From NCBI RefSeq assembly GCF_944801835.1, contig NZ_CALYLN010000001.1, positions 1,334,001-1,398,000 on the forward strand: a stretch of DNA of 64,000 nucleotides. Reading direction: 5' to 3'. The position numbers were made by a program, and so were the translations under genes. This document shows positions 32,891 to 40,694 of the stretch, one piece after another (the stretch's first letter is position 1; each line of letters begins with the position of its first letter). The notes beneath the pieces were generated by a model. It saw only the letters and a list, made by a program, of their open reading frames with translations, was not told the origin of the DNA and did not search any database. Origin of the DNA: Bartonella sp. B1099. GTDB lineage: Bacteria > Pseudomonadota > Alphaproteobacteria > Rhizobiales > Rhizobiaceae.

Positions 32891-33907
32891 TTAAGATTGA
32901 CCGGTAACATAAGCCGCCCATTTATCCATATAGACACGACGCTGTTCTAAATAATCAGTCCGACGATAGGCACGTTCTACTTGCCCCCCGACCACATGCC
33001 CCAGAATGGTTTCAGCAACCTCATAGGGGGCATCGGTTGTTTCAGCGAGCCAATCACGTAAACTAGAGCGAAAACCATGCGGGCAGGCTTTTACTCCAGT
33101 CTGTTGCATGTATTGTGACATACAATTTGCAGCAAGGGGACCCCGACCGGTTGCAGAAAAAAAGAAATCGTTGCGAGAAAGTAAACGCGCTTGTTTTAAA
33201 ATGTCTAATGCTTCTGATGATAGAGGCACACGAAATTCTTTTGTGGTATCCCGTTTTCCTTTCATATTCTCAGCGGGAATAGTCCATATATCCCCCTCAA
33301 CTTGGTCTTTATGAATATGACATAAAGGATTGGTACGAACGCCTGTCAGAATAAGCAAGCGCAAAGCCAGTTGTGTTATAGCTGCTTTTTGACAAAGTGT
33401 TTTATAAAAAGCGGGCACATCTCTCCAATCCATTGCTGGTAAATTTTGCGTTTTATGACGTTGTTTACCTAAGAGCGCGCGTGCTTTTTCTGTTGCTTGT
33501 AAATCAACATCCAATCCTAATGCAGCCGCATGTTTGAGACAAAGATTAAGACGTATCAATGCTGTTCGAGCAGTTCCAGCTTTTATATGCCAGATAGGGG
33601 CAAGAACATTGCGTATCTCTGTTTGCGTAATCTCAGAAACGGGAACACAACCTAGTTTTGGTAAAATATGCAGTTTTAAAGGTGAAAACCAATCCCCAGT
33701 TTTACCATCATTTTTTAATTCAGCTTTACGAGTTTCAAAAGCATCCAACGCAATATCTTTTAAGTAATGGAGATTACGCATTGCTTCACGCTTTTGTTTG
33801 TTGCGTTCTTTAATAGGGTCACGACCCTCACGTAAAACAGAACGCCATTGGTTTGCACATTCGCGAGCTTGCTTTAAAGAGACATCTCTTAAAGCACCCA
33901 AGCCCAT
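32891..33907 (-). pseudogene. P4-type tyrosine integrase, N-terminally truncated
   Basis: The catalytic part is complete: LTGVRTNPLCHI (Arg in box I), HGFRSSLRDWLAE (His-x-x-Arg), GHVVGGQVERAY (catalytic Tyr near the end). The ATG at 33907 starts inside the conserved REMGLGALRDVSL segment. In-frame sequence continues upstream to about 33960 (GRRREMG) but has no ATG, and the first 70-80 residues of the arm-binding DUF4102 domain are absent. The missing part ends within 110 bp of the neighbouring prophage integrase, so insertion of the prophage or a deletion probably removed it. It may be unable to mobilise the element. Confidence 0.75.
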
Positions 33908-34019
33908 TTCACGGCGCCGACCATGAATGGTATATAAAAAGCAAGTAAAATAAAATAGTTATGTCTAATATAAGGGAATAGGTGAATCTTGATTCTATTA
34001 CGTTTTTTTTCCTCTATCC

Positions 34020-35057
34020 CTAACTTTTTTGGAGCTTTTTTATAGCTTCAAGAGCTAATCTTTTACGATCTGCGCTCTTTGTGTAAAGAGATGCCATAGC
34101 ATCATTTGTCCAGCCAAAGAGTGCTTTCAGTTGTGATACTGTTGCCCCAGAATTAGCTGCGCGTGTTGCTGCTAATTTTCTTAAACCATGGGCTGATTTT
34201 TTAATGCCTGCTGTATAACAAGCCTCTCTAAATGCATCGCCAAAACTTTCTTTGACGAGTTTTTTATTAGTTTTACTACAGATGAATGTTTCATCACCAA
34301 TAGGACCAATTTTAAGGGTTTCGGCTAATTCAGGCAAAATCGGAAGAAAAACATCTGTTTGAAATTTGCTTTTTTCTGTTTTGAGATGAATAATATTATC
34401 TTTTACATCTTTCCAACCAATGCGAACGGCATCACCACGACGCAAACCCGTATATAAAAGAACATCAATCCAGACACGTTCATGGGTACCATGATGCCAT
34501 TTTTGATAATACTTTTCGACATCTTCTTCTGTCCAAACAGCAAACCCATCTTTGTTGTTAAGGACTGGTCTTTTAATGCCTAAAGCTGGATTATTTTCTA
34601 AAAGATCTTGGTCAATCGCCCAATTAAAAAGTCCATTAAGGGCTTTCAGAAAGCTTATAGCCATTGCTGGCGTTTCTTTACGTCGTTCAACACCGGCTAT
34701 GATATGTTTCTTTTCAATTGCTTGGTATGGAACGTTGCCTATTGTATCGCACACCTTCATAAGAATGTATTCTTTTTGTTTCTTTGTCGTATTAGAGTAA
34801 CTATGCCAATTAGAGCTGTTTAAATACTGCTTAAGCAGCCATGCAAACGAACCTTCAGTAAGTTTACCGGTTTTGGATTTAGGAAGTATAAGCCCTTGCA
34901 ATTCGGCAAGTGCGCTTTTGTATTTATCAACAAACTCTTGTGTTCCATAGGTTCCGCGGATTCTAATGCGTTTTCCATGACCAATGCGTACATACCATAT
35001 AATTCTACCATGACGTGTGACTTCTTTGACAAGATGAGGAGGGCGTGGTTTAGGCAT
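34020..35057 (-). CDS. int: Prophage tyrosine integrase
   Basis: This 345-aa phage integrase has an N-terminal arm-binding region, a SAM-like core-binding domain (about residues 65-165), and a catalytic domain with Arg in YTGLRRGD, HGLRKLAATR and the Tyr of DAMASLYTKSA. It is intact and lies at the left end of the prophage, the last gene of the leftward operon. The start ATG directly precedes MPKPRPPHLVKEV. The attachment site is probably just left of the gene (about 33908-34020) or beyond; the core could not be identified without the other junction. Confidence 0.92.
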   Translation of the reverse strand: MPKPRPPHLVKEVTRHGRIIWYVRIGHGKRIRIRGTYGTQEFVDKYKSALAELQGLILPKSKTGKLTEGSFAWLLKQYLNSSNWHSYSNTTKKQKEYILMKVCDTIGNVPYQAIEKKHIIAGVERRKETPAMAISFLKALNGLFNWAIDQDLLENNPALGIKRPVLNNKDGFAVWTEEDVEKYYQKWHHGTHERVWIDVLLYTGLRRGDAVRIGWKDVKDNIIHLKTEKSKFQTDVFLPILPELAETLKIGPIGDETFICSKTNKKLVKESFGDAFREACYTAGIKKSAHGLRKLAATRAANSGATVSQLKALFGWTNDAMASLYTKSADRKRLALEAIKKLQKS

Positions 35058-35063
35058 GGTATT

Positions 35064-35282
35064 TTACATCTTAGAGAGCGCGGTTTCGTAATATTCATTG
35101 GTGGAGAAATCTAAAAGTTTGTCTGGGTGTGTTGTTGAGTTTGGTATTGGGATATCGGATTTAAGATAGATAAGCAGTTCACCGGTTGGCTTTATTTCTA
35201 TGAGTTCACACCCTTGCTTTTTTGCTTCTCTTAAAGCGCGTGCAATAGCTGGTTGCGTTATGGTAGCAGGACGAGGCGCCAT
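35064..35282 (-). CDS. Small prophage protein of unknown function
   Basis: The frame is open from 35330, but an ATG at 35282 preceded by AAGGAG gives 72 aa beginning MAPRPATITQPAIARALREA. The N-terminal part looks helical and could be a small DNA-binding region; the remainder (GELLIYLKSDIPIPN) is not recognised. The gene lies 7 bp upstream of the integrase start in the same operon, so an excisionase-like or integration-control role is possible but unproven. Confidence 0.6.
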   Translation of the reverse strand: MAPRPATITQPAIARALREAKKQGCELIEIKPTGELLIYLKSDIPIPNSTTHPDKLLDFSTNEYYETALSKM

Positions 35283-35319
35283 TCTTTTCTCCTTACATTT
35301 AAGATGCAATTCACTCGTA

Positions 35320-35332
35320 TCGTGAATCACGA
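35320..35332. promoter_or_regulatory. Palindrome TCGTGAATCACGA, site 1
   Basis: This 13-bp palindrome lies 38 bp upstream of the ATG of the 72-aa gene. The same core CGTGAATCACG occurs once more 36 bp upstream of recT (36886-36898), with similar T/G-rich flanking sequence. Two matched positions in one operon suggest a shared regulatory site. Confidence 0.5.
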
Positions 35333-35400
35333 ATTGATTGAAAATTGTTAGGAAAGGGCGGGGGGGCTAGGAGATATGCTAAAACAAAGCCCCCAAAAGT

Positions 35401-36024
35401 TCATGCGGCTTTTGTTGAGATTCTTTGTATCTCTCGTTCTATTTCTGCTAAAAAGCTTTCAACCGCTTGATTAATCTCTTCAATTTTCTTTTCATCACGG
35501 TGGATGCGTTTGATTTTCATACGAAAGAGAGATGAATCGCCCGTAAAACGTGGGTCATAACTGATAAAATCACACCATTTGCGCCCCGTACAAGCCATTT
35601 GAAACTGCATTTGTGCGAGATATTCAGGTTTGATTTCGTTATCGATAATGAAACGCATATGATTAGTTGATCTAGGGCATTTGATTTCGATTAACCCATC
35701 TTCATCAATCAGACCATCAGGGCTAGCCCCCGCCATTTTTATTGTGGGGTGTTGAATAAAGCCGCACCTTGTGACTTCAGTATCATAAATGAATGCATAT
35801 TCTCTCAAGGCATCTTCTTCATGTTCAATTCCCCATCTCATATCTTCTGTTTCATAATAGGGGCTTGTTTGACCAGTCAGACGCTCTGTAATGAGTTTGA
35901 TTTTGTAGTCTTCATATTTGCTTGTAGGAGTTCCCTTTGCTGTTTTACTAATAACGTTGTAAATATTTGAAGCGGTGACTTTACCTAAACGGGCTTGAAA
36001 CCATTCTGCTGTTCTTTGTTCCAT
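35401..36024 (-). CDS. YqaJ-family phage exonuclease (lambda Exo-like)
   Basis: This family resects DNA ends for single-strand annealing together with a RecT/Bet protein. The frame is open from 36210, but the ATG at 36024 lies one base after the recT stop and gives 207 aa starting MEQRTAEWFQARLGKVTASN, the normal family start. The nuclease motifs are visible: the GTPTSKYE region, MAGASPDGLI (catalytic Asp) and GLIEIKCPRS (Glu-x-Lys). It works as a pair with the upstream RecT and is probably translationally coupled to it. Confidence 0.9.
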   Translation of the reverse strand: MEQRTAEWFQARLGKVTASNIYNVISKTAKGTPTSKYEDYKIKLITERLTGQTSPYYETEDMRWGIEHEEDALREYAFIYDTEVTRCGFIQHPTIKMAGASPDGLIDEDGLIEIKCPRSTNHMRFIIDNEIKPEYLAQMQFQMACTGRKWCDFISYDPRFTGDSSLFRMKIKRIHRDEKKIEEINQAVESFLAEIEREIQRISTKAA

Positions 36025-36025
36025 T

Positions 36026-36850
36026 TCACACCGCCCTTTGTTGTTCGTGAGAGGTTGTGGGTGTATATTCAATATCTTGGATATGAATATATTCGGCATC
36101 TTGTATAGAGGCGTCTGTTTGCTCTTGTTGTGGGAGAGATTGTAGAGCTCTTTCTCTTTGAATGTTTTGCTTTTTTTCCAACAGTCCCAAAACTTCTTGT
36201 GCTTTTTCACAAGACAGATCTGTTAGTTTTTCTACATTTGCGTAAGTGAGAAGATTATCTTCATTGGTTTCAGTCTCTTTAATTAACTCTTTGATTTGTT
36301 CAAGTATGTCATAAGAAACAAGTTGTCCTTGTGTGATGTTATTAATACGTGCTGCTTCGTCTTCTTCATAAATACCAGAAAATCCGAAAGCGTAGCGTGC
36401 ACATTGTATAGTTGCTTTATGACGGAGCATGCGTGCTGGATATTTTTTCCAAGGGTCACTTTTTTCTTGTAGGCATTCGTTTAAATATTCGGTGACCTCG
36501 ATAGGGTCTTTAATGCCTTTGAGACGAATAGCACATTTTATAGCAATGATCTTCCCATCTTTATCGAGTTGATCTTGAAAGGTCATACCATCAAAGTTAG
36601 GATTAGATTTTATGATCTTAATCCATCCATCAATAGAGACCACGGGTATAATGCCGCCACCTCTTTTAGGGAGAGCATAGATTTCTTTGGTTAGGGGATT
36701 AAGACCATAAGTGTTGGCAACGGAGATAAAAGCAGCAAATTCTTCATCAGAAGAGTTATAATTAATACATGTTTTGATAAGAGTTTTTCTAAATTCCTCA
36801 TGAGAAAACCCATATTTGTTTGCCATAATAGCTAATGGTGAATCTGTCAT
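36026..36850 (-). CDS. RecT/Bet-family single-strand annealing protein
   Basis: This 274-aa protein promotes annealing of single strands in phage recombination. Family landmarks are the N-terminal EEFAAFISVANTYGLNPLTK, IVPVVSIDGW-like sequence (IIPVVSIDGWIKIIKSNPNF), DPWKKYPARMLRHKA and CARYAFGFSGIYEEDEA. The C-terminal 80 residues are charged and low in complexity, as usual. It is followed one base later by the YqaJ exonuclease. A palindrome at 36886-36898 precedes the gene. Confidence 0.92.
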   Translation of the reverse strand: MTDSPLAIMANKYGFSHEEFRKTLIKTCINYNSSDEEFAAFISVANTYGLNPLTKEIYALPKRGGGIIPVVSIDGWIKIIKSNPNFDGMTFQDQLDKDGKIIAIKCAIRLKGIKDPIEVTEYLNECLQEKSDPWKKYPARMLRHKATIQCARYAFGFSGIYEEDEAARINNITQGQLVSYDILEQIKELIKETETNEDNLLTYANVEKLTDLSCEKAQEVLGLLEKKQNIQRERALQSLPQQEQTDASIQDAEYIHIQDIEYTPTTSHEQQRAV

Positions 36851-36885
36851 TATTGTTTCCTTATTTTACGCGCAATTCCCCCGTG

Positions 36886-36898
36886 GCGTGAATCACGC
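36886..36898. promoter_or_regulatory. Palindrome GCGTGAATCACGC, site 2
   Basis: This has the same 11-bp core as at 35321-35331 and sits 36 bp upstream of the recT ATG. See the other site. Confidence 0.5.
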
Positions 36899-36971
36899 AT
36901 GTGTTAAAAGTTGTTTGGTTTGGTTGTTAGAAAGGATTGTAATCCTCTGTTGAAGGTTCGCGGTTATCGCC

Positions 36972-37391
36972 CTACGTAAAAAGAGGGTCCATTCTGGATA
37001 TTTTTGTATTTCCAGTTATTTCGGCGTCACCAAAAATTCGTGCATTACCAAAAATCTTCGCATTCCCAAAGACTTCGGCACACTCAAAAACATGAGCAGC
37101 ATCATAAATCCATGCGTTCCCGTAAACACGGGCATTGTCATAAATACGGGCATGACGACAAACATTGGCATCACCATAAACCTTGGCATCACCAAAAATC
37201 TGTGCTTGAGCACAAACATAGGCATTATCACCAACCCAACAGTTGCCTTCATGGCTTAAGTTGCTCTCTTTTTCTATAAAGCCCCCTAGATCACCTTTTT
37301 TTACATCTCCAAAGTCTCGCAATGCTTTAATTCTATAAAGTGTTTTAAAGCCAACTTCGATTGTCTCATCAGTTAATTCGTATTTTTTCAT
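36972..37391 (-). CDS. Beta-helix-like repeat protein, array member 1
   Basis: This 139-aa protein has two parts. The N-terminal module KYELTDETIEVGFKTLYRIK runs on through ALRDFGDVKKGDLGGFIEKE and NLSHEGNCWVGDNA. Hexapeptide-like repeats follow, of the form [VI]-[YFC]-G-[ND]-A-[RK], which predict a left-handed beta helix. It ends in ISRMDPLFT. Similar proteins are common in prophages; I know of no established function. The start overlaps the stop of the next upstream gene (ATGA, 37388-37391), so the array is one transcription unit. Blocks of its DNA are shared with members 3 and 5. Confidence 0.85.
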   Translation of the reverse strand: MKKYELTDETIEVGFKTLYRIKALRDFGDVKKGDLGGFIEKESNLSHEGNCWVGDNAYVCAQAQIFGDAKVYGDANVCRHARIYDNARVYGNAWIYDAAHVFECAEVFGNAKIFGNARIFGDAEITGNTKISRMDPLFT

Positions 37392-37933
37392 CTGGTTTTT
37401 CCTCCAGTTGAGATTCTGTTATCGCCGCCAATCCATTGATCCCAAGATACATCTGCGTCACCGTAAATTTTAGCTTTTCCGTAAATGTGTGCACTACCAT
37501 AAACTTTCGCATTTCCATAAACGCGCGCATTATCATAAACGCGTGCATCATCGTAAATTTTTGCATCCCCATGAACATGTGCATTATCAAAAACTTTAGC
37601 GTAACCGTAAACTTCTGCGTCACCGTAAATTTCTGCGTAATCGTAAACTTCTGCTTCACCACAAACGTGTGCATTGCCATAAACACGGGATTCGCCATAA
37701 ACATGGGCATAACTGTAAACATGCGCATTTTGATAAACATGTGCATCATCATAAACCTTGGCATAATCCCCAATCCAACAGTTGCCACCATGGGATAGGT
37801 TGCGTTCATTTTCAATAAATCCACCAAAGTCACCTTTTTTAACATCTGCAAAGTCTTTTAATGCACGTATGCGGTAAAGCGTACGTTTATTAACTTTGAT
37901 TGTCTCATCTGTCAGTTCGTATTTCTTTTCCAT
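37388..37933 (-). CDS. Beta-helix-like repeat protein, array member 2
   Basis: This is 181 aa from the ATG at 37933 (MEKKYELTDETIKVNKRTLY); a longer open frame from 38056 overlaps member 3 and is discarded. The conserved head runs through RIRALKDFADVKKGDFGGFI. The repeat region then has about 18 hexapeptide units rich in VY-x-x-A (AKVYDDAHVYQNAHVYSYAH and so on). The C terminus WDQWIGGDNRISTGGKTR differs from the other members. It lies 2 bp downstream of member 3 and overlaps member 1 by 4 bp. Confidence 0.87.
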   Translation of the reverse strand: MEKKYELTDETIKVNKRTLYRIRALKDFADVKKGDFGGFIENERNLSHGGNCWIGDYAKVYDDAHVYQNAHVYSYAHVYGESRVYGNAHVCGEAEVYDYAEIYGDAEVYGYAKVFDNAHVHGDAKIYDDARVYDNARVYGNAKVYGSAHIYGKAKIYGDADVSWDQWIGGDNRISTGGKTR

Positions 37934-37935
37934 GA

Positions 37936-38367
37936 TTATTCCTCCTCCATTAAAAGAGGGTCCATTCTGGATATTTTTGTATTTCCAGTTATTTCGGAGG
38001 CACCAAAAATCCGTGCATTCCCAAAAATCTTCGCATTCCCAAAGACTTCGGCACACTCAAAAACATGAGCAGCATCATAAACCTTGGCATTGCCAAAAAC
38101 TTTTGCATTATGAAAAACCCATGCGCTACCATAAACACGGGCGTCATCAAAAATCTTGGCATTCCCATAAACCCATGCATCACCATAAACCTTGGCTTCA
38201 TCGCCAACCCAGCAGCCATAATCATGAGAGAGATTACCTTCATGTTCAATAAAGCCCCCTAGATCACCTTTTTTAACACCTCTAAAATCTTTTAATGCCC
38301 TAATTCTATAAAGCGTTGTTCCATTAACTTCGGTTGTCTCATCTGTCAGTTCGTATTTCTTTTCCAT
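37936..38367 (-). CDS. Beta-helix-like repeat protein, array member 3
   Basis: This 143-aa protein has the same head module (MEKKYELTDETTEVNGTTLY) and about 12 hexapeptide units. Its 3' 129 bp (37953-38081) are almost identical to the 3' end of member 1 (36980-37108), while the middle is different. It ends ISRMDPLLMEEE. It lies 2 bp from each neighbour of the array. Confidence 0.87.
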   Translation of the reverse strand: MEKKYELTDETTEVNGTTLYRIRALKDFRGVKKGDLGGFIEHEGNLSHDYGCWVGDEAKVYGDAWVYGNAKIFDDARVYGSAWVFHNAKVFGNAKVYDAAHVFECAEVFGNAKIFGNARIFGASEITGNTKISRMDPLLMEEE

Positions 38368-38369
38368 GA

Positions 38370-38837
38370 TTACTCTTTCTCACGTGCTACGATCACGGTG
38401 GAGCCACTAATTTTACAATCTCCAGCAATGTCTACATTACAAGAAATATATGCTTGATTGTAAATTTTAGCATTTCCGTAAATTCGTGTACTTTCCCCTA
38501 TAACAGAATTTCCATAGACCCGCGCATAGCCATAAATCTTAGCATTATCTTTAATAGAGGCACTAGAAACTTCTGCATAATTATAAACTTGTGCATTAGC
38601 ATAAACCTTGGCATAACCATAAACACGAGCATCATCATAAACTTTGGCATTGCCAAAAACATGTGCACTATCAAAAACCCAACAATCGCCTTCATGGGAT
38701 AGGTTATCTTCACTCTCTACCCAACCGCCGATATCACCTTTTTTGACATATCCAAAGTCTCTTAAGGCACGAATGCGTTGGAGAATGTGACCATTAAACT
38801 CGATTATCTCATCAGTAAATTCGTATTTCTTTTCCAT
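38370..38837 (-). CDS. Beta-helix-like repeat protein, array member 4
   Basis: This 155-aa protein begins MEKKYEFTDEIIEFNGHILQ; the head reads GWVESEDNLSHEGDCWVFDS, the most diverged of the array. The repeat region contains irregular units (EVSSASIKDNAKIYGYARVY) and ends with CNVDIAGDCKISGSTVIVAR, more like a classical hexapeptide acyltransferase cap. No acyltransferase active site is evident. Confidence 0.87.
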   Translation of the reverse strand: MEKKYEFTDEIIEFNGHILQRIRALRDFGYVKKGDIGGWVESEDNLSHEGDCWVFDSAHVFGNAKVYDDARVYGYAKVYANAQVYNYAEVSSASIKDNAKIYGYARVYGNSVIGESTRIYGNAKIYNQAYISCNVDIAGDCKISGSTVIVAREKE

Positions 38838-38851
38838 GATTACCCCCGACC

Positions 38852-39537
38852 TTAAACAGTGTCGTTACCGGATTCTTCTGTATTTTCGGTTACTTGTGCA
38901 TTGCCATAAATACAGTGATTGCCAAAAACCCATGCACTACCAAACACATGGGCTTTGCCGTAAATCTTCATATTACCAGAAATCTTCGCTTTACCGAAAA
39001 CCTGCGCATTGTCATAAACCTTGGCATTGCCAAAAATTGCGGCATTGCCATTAACCACGGCATTGCCAAAAACTTCAGTATTGCCAGAAACCGCGGCATC
39101 ATCAGAAACTTGGGCGTATTCATAAACCTTGGCATCACCAAGAACCTTTGCCTTATCACAAACATTGGCATCACCATAAACCTTGGCATCACCAAAAATC
39201 TGTGCATGACCACAAACCTTGGCATTGCTAGAAACATGTGCATCATCATAAATCCATGCGTTCCCGTAAACACGGGCATTGTCATAAATACGGGCATGAC
39301 GACAAACATTGGCATCATCAGAAACCAAGGCATCACCAAAAATTTGTGCATGACCACAAACCTTGGCATTATCACCAATCCAGCAATTGCCTTCATGACT
39401 TAAGTTATCTTCTTTTTCTATAAAGCCCCCTAGATCACCTTTTTTCACATCTCCAAAGTCTCGTAATGCTTTAATTCTATAAAGTGTTTTAAAGCCAACT
39501 TCGGTTGTCTCATCAGTTAATTCGTATTTTTTTCCAT
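38852..39537 (-). pseudogene. Beta-helix-like repeat protein, array member 5 (frameshifted at poly-A)
   Basis: The expected start ATG (39537) is followed by G and seven A (39533-39527); this puts the conserved head (KYELTDETTEVGFKTLYRIK) out of frame, and the ATG frame stops after six codons. One more A would restore a protein of about 228 aa. Downstream, a GTG at 39448 opens a 198-codon frame starting at KKGDLGGFIEKEDNLSHEGN with about 24 hexapeptide units, the longest of the array. It could be phase-variable by slippage, a true pseudogene or a sequencing error. It shares 73 identical bp with member 1 (39245-39317 and 37101-37173). Confidence 0.75.
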
Positions 39538-39629
39538 GATTTATTTCCTTTAAGTTAGACTCTTCCTTTGCCGCTCTTCAAAAGAACGGTATTGGTTGGT
39601 GTGATAATTTTTTGAGGAAAGGGGTGCTT

Positions 39630-40046
39630 TTAGAAGCGTACCGTATAGCTTGGGTAGTTTGGAAGGACATCCCAAGGAGTTAAACGGTGCTGTTCTTCAT
39701 AGGTACCGTACATTTCATCTTCATATTTTTCTTCTGCAATCTCTTCTAAAATTTCATTGTAGATATCACTTTCGCGTATAAAGTAATGAACTTCTCTCTC
39801 CTCATAGAGATGGTCGATATTTTTTTTTACATATGCTTCTGCAATCTGTTCAGAAATGTCTTCACAACTCTTTTCAGAAGGATTTATACGGAAGATTTGT
39901 ATAACATCATCTACCCCATCAACAATGCTTAGAATTTGGCTTGCATCAAGCGGTCCAGACTCTGCAATGTTTTGATCATCATCGCAGGCAAGTAATAAAA
40001 TTTCATTAGAATTTATAAGCACTGGTTTGTTCACAACTACCTCCAT
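39630..40046 (-). CDS. Acidic early prophage protein, unknown function
   Basis: The ATG at 40046 gives 138 aa (MEVVVNKPVLINSNEILLLA); the open frame extends 15 bp further to a TTG. The protein is very acidic, with DDDQ and DGVDDVIQIFRI, then EEIAEEKYEDEMYGTYEEQH, and ends LPNYPSYTVRF. No known domain was recognised. It is the first gene of the leftward operon, directly downstream of the operator-bearing promoter, a place often used for host-takeover or anti-defence proteins. That role is a guess. Confidence 0.65.
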   Translation of the reverse strand: MEVVVNKPVLINSNEILLLACDDDQNIAESGPLDASQILSIVDGVDDVIQIFRINPSEKSCEDISEQIAEAYVKKNIDHLYEEREVHYFIRESDIYNEILEEIAEEKYEDEMYGTYEEQHRLTPWDVLPNYPSYTVRF

Positions 40047-40087
40047 AGAGCCTATTGGCAACCGTTAATTTTTACGATATGGAGAAA

Positions 40088-40138
40088 TTAATACGTTTTT
40101 CGTAATGATGTGTCAATAGATAAAATACGAAAAACGTA
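40088..40138 (-). promoter_or_regulatory. Leftward early promoter with two operators
   Basis: On the minus strand TTGACA (40116-40111), a 17-bp spacer and TATTAA (40093-40088) form a near-consensus promoter. The operator TACG-TTTTT-CGTA (40092-40104) lies between the two boxes, and a second operator, TACG-AAAAA-CGTA (40126-40138), lies just upstream. A repressor bound there would block transcription of the leftward operon. Confidence 0.8.
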
Positions 40139-40199
40139 TTTTTATTTTTATAAACCTATTCAAATTTGTTTATTATCATTAATGTTAATGAGGTGCTTA

Positions 40200-40387
40200 T
40201 GATAGAAAATATAAGAGAAAAGCAGCTATGCATCATGCTAAATAAATTAACTGAATGTGAAAAAAAAGCTTTTATGAACTTCTTGCTGCGAGCAGAGATT
40301 TTAAAAGATCCTCGACAATCTTCTTTTCAGAATCATTCGCTTGTGAATATAAATAAAGAAAATCATCAGAATAAGGTCCAGAAATAG
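40200..40387 (+). CDS. Possible small prophage ORF
   Basis: An ATG at 40200 with a GAGG upstream opens 62 codons (MIENIREKQLCIMLNKLTEC). The 3' half overlaps, antisense, the end of the repressor gene. No domain is recognised and overlap with a well-supported gene weakens it. It could be a real small regulator or chance. Confidence 0.25.
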
Positions 40388-40592
40388 GTGAAGAATCCTT
40401 AAAAAACTCCATAATCTTCACTAATTCATCAGCCTTAATATCTCTCATTTCCCTATTTGTATTAAGATTAATCATATTAGATATAGCTGGTCTTCTTATA
40501 CCAAGATGGGCGGCGAGCTTAGCTTGGCTCCCTCGTCCCATTTTATCAAGCTCTTTTCTTATCCAAATTTTTAGCTCTTTTTGCCTAATCAT
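40272..40592 (-). CDS. Prophage repressor, XRE-family
   Basis: This 106-aa protein has a helix-turn-helix at about residues 22-42 (SQAKLAAHLGIRRPAISNMI) and a short helical tail (SEKKIVEDLLKSLLA), with no peptidase domain of the LexA/CI type. It is transcribed away from the Cro-like gene and from an operator at 40646-40658. It is the best candidate to bind the TACG-N5-CGTA sites. Without a self-cleaving domain, induction would need an antirepressor, which fits the Rha gene and C4-like RNA further right. Confidence 0.82.
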   Translation of the reverse strand: MIRQKELKIWIRKELDKMGRGSQAKLAAHLGIRRPAISNMINLNTNREMRDIKADELVKIMEFFKDSSPISGPYSDDFLYLYSQANDSEKKIVEDLLKSLLAARSS

Positions 40593-40645
40593 AATTAAGT
40601 TTATTCCTTATTTTTAAAGTTCTTACAATATAAAAAATATAATGA

Positions 40646-40687
40646 TACGTTTTTCGTATTGACTAAATATTTTGGATATCGTATTTT
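40646..40687 (+). promoter_or_regulatory. Rightward early promoter with operator
   Basis: TACG-TTTTT-CGTA (40646-40658) directly abuts a TTGACT -35 box (40659-40664); a weak -10 TATTTT follows after 17 bp (40682-40687). The promoter would drive the Cro-like gene at 40695 and is positioned for repression by the same protein as the leftward promoter. Confidence 0.7.
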
Positions 40688-40694
40688 TATCGCT

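Noticed and set aside
33908..34019. tRNA gene as attachment site at the element/prophage border
   Set aside because: No cloverleaf or T-loop consensus could be found; the 112 bp are AT-rich and unstructured.
37936..38367. Long opposite-strand frames over the beta-helix array
   Set aside because: They are mirror products of the hexapeptide codon pattern (Ile/Asn- or Met/Phe-rich) and have no start signals.
36972..39537. Short regularly spaced DNA repeats resembling a CRISPR array
   Set aside because: The period (18 bp, imperfect) follows codons of hexapeptide repeats in long open frames; there are no constant repeats with unique spacers and no cas genes.
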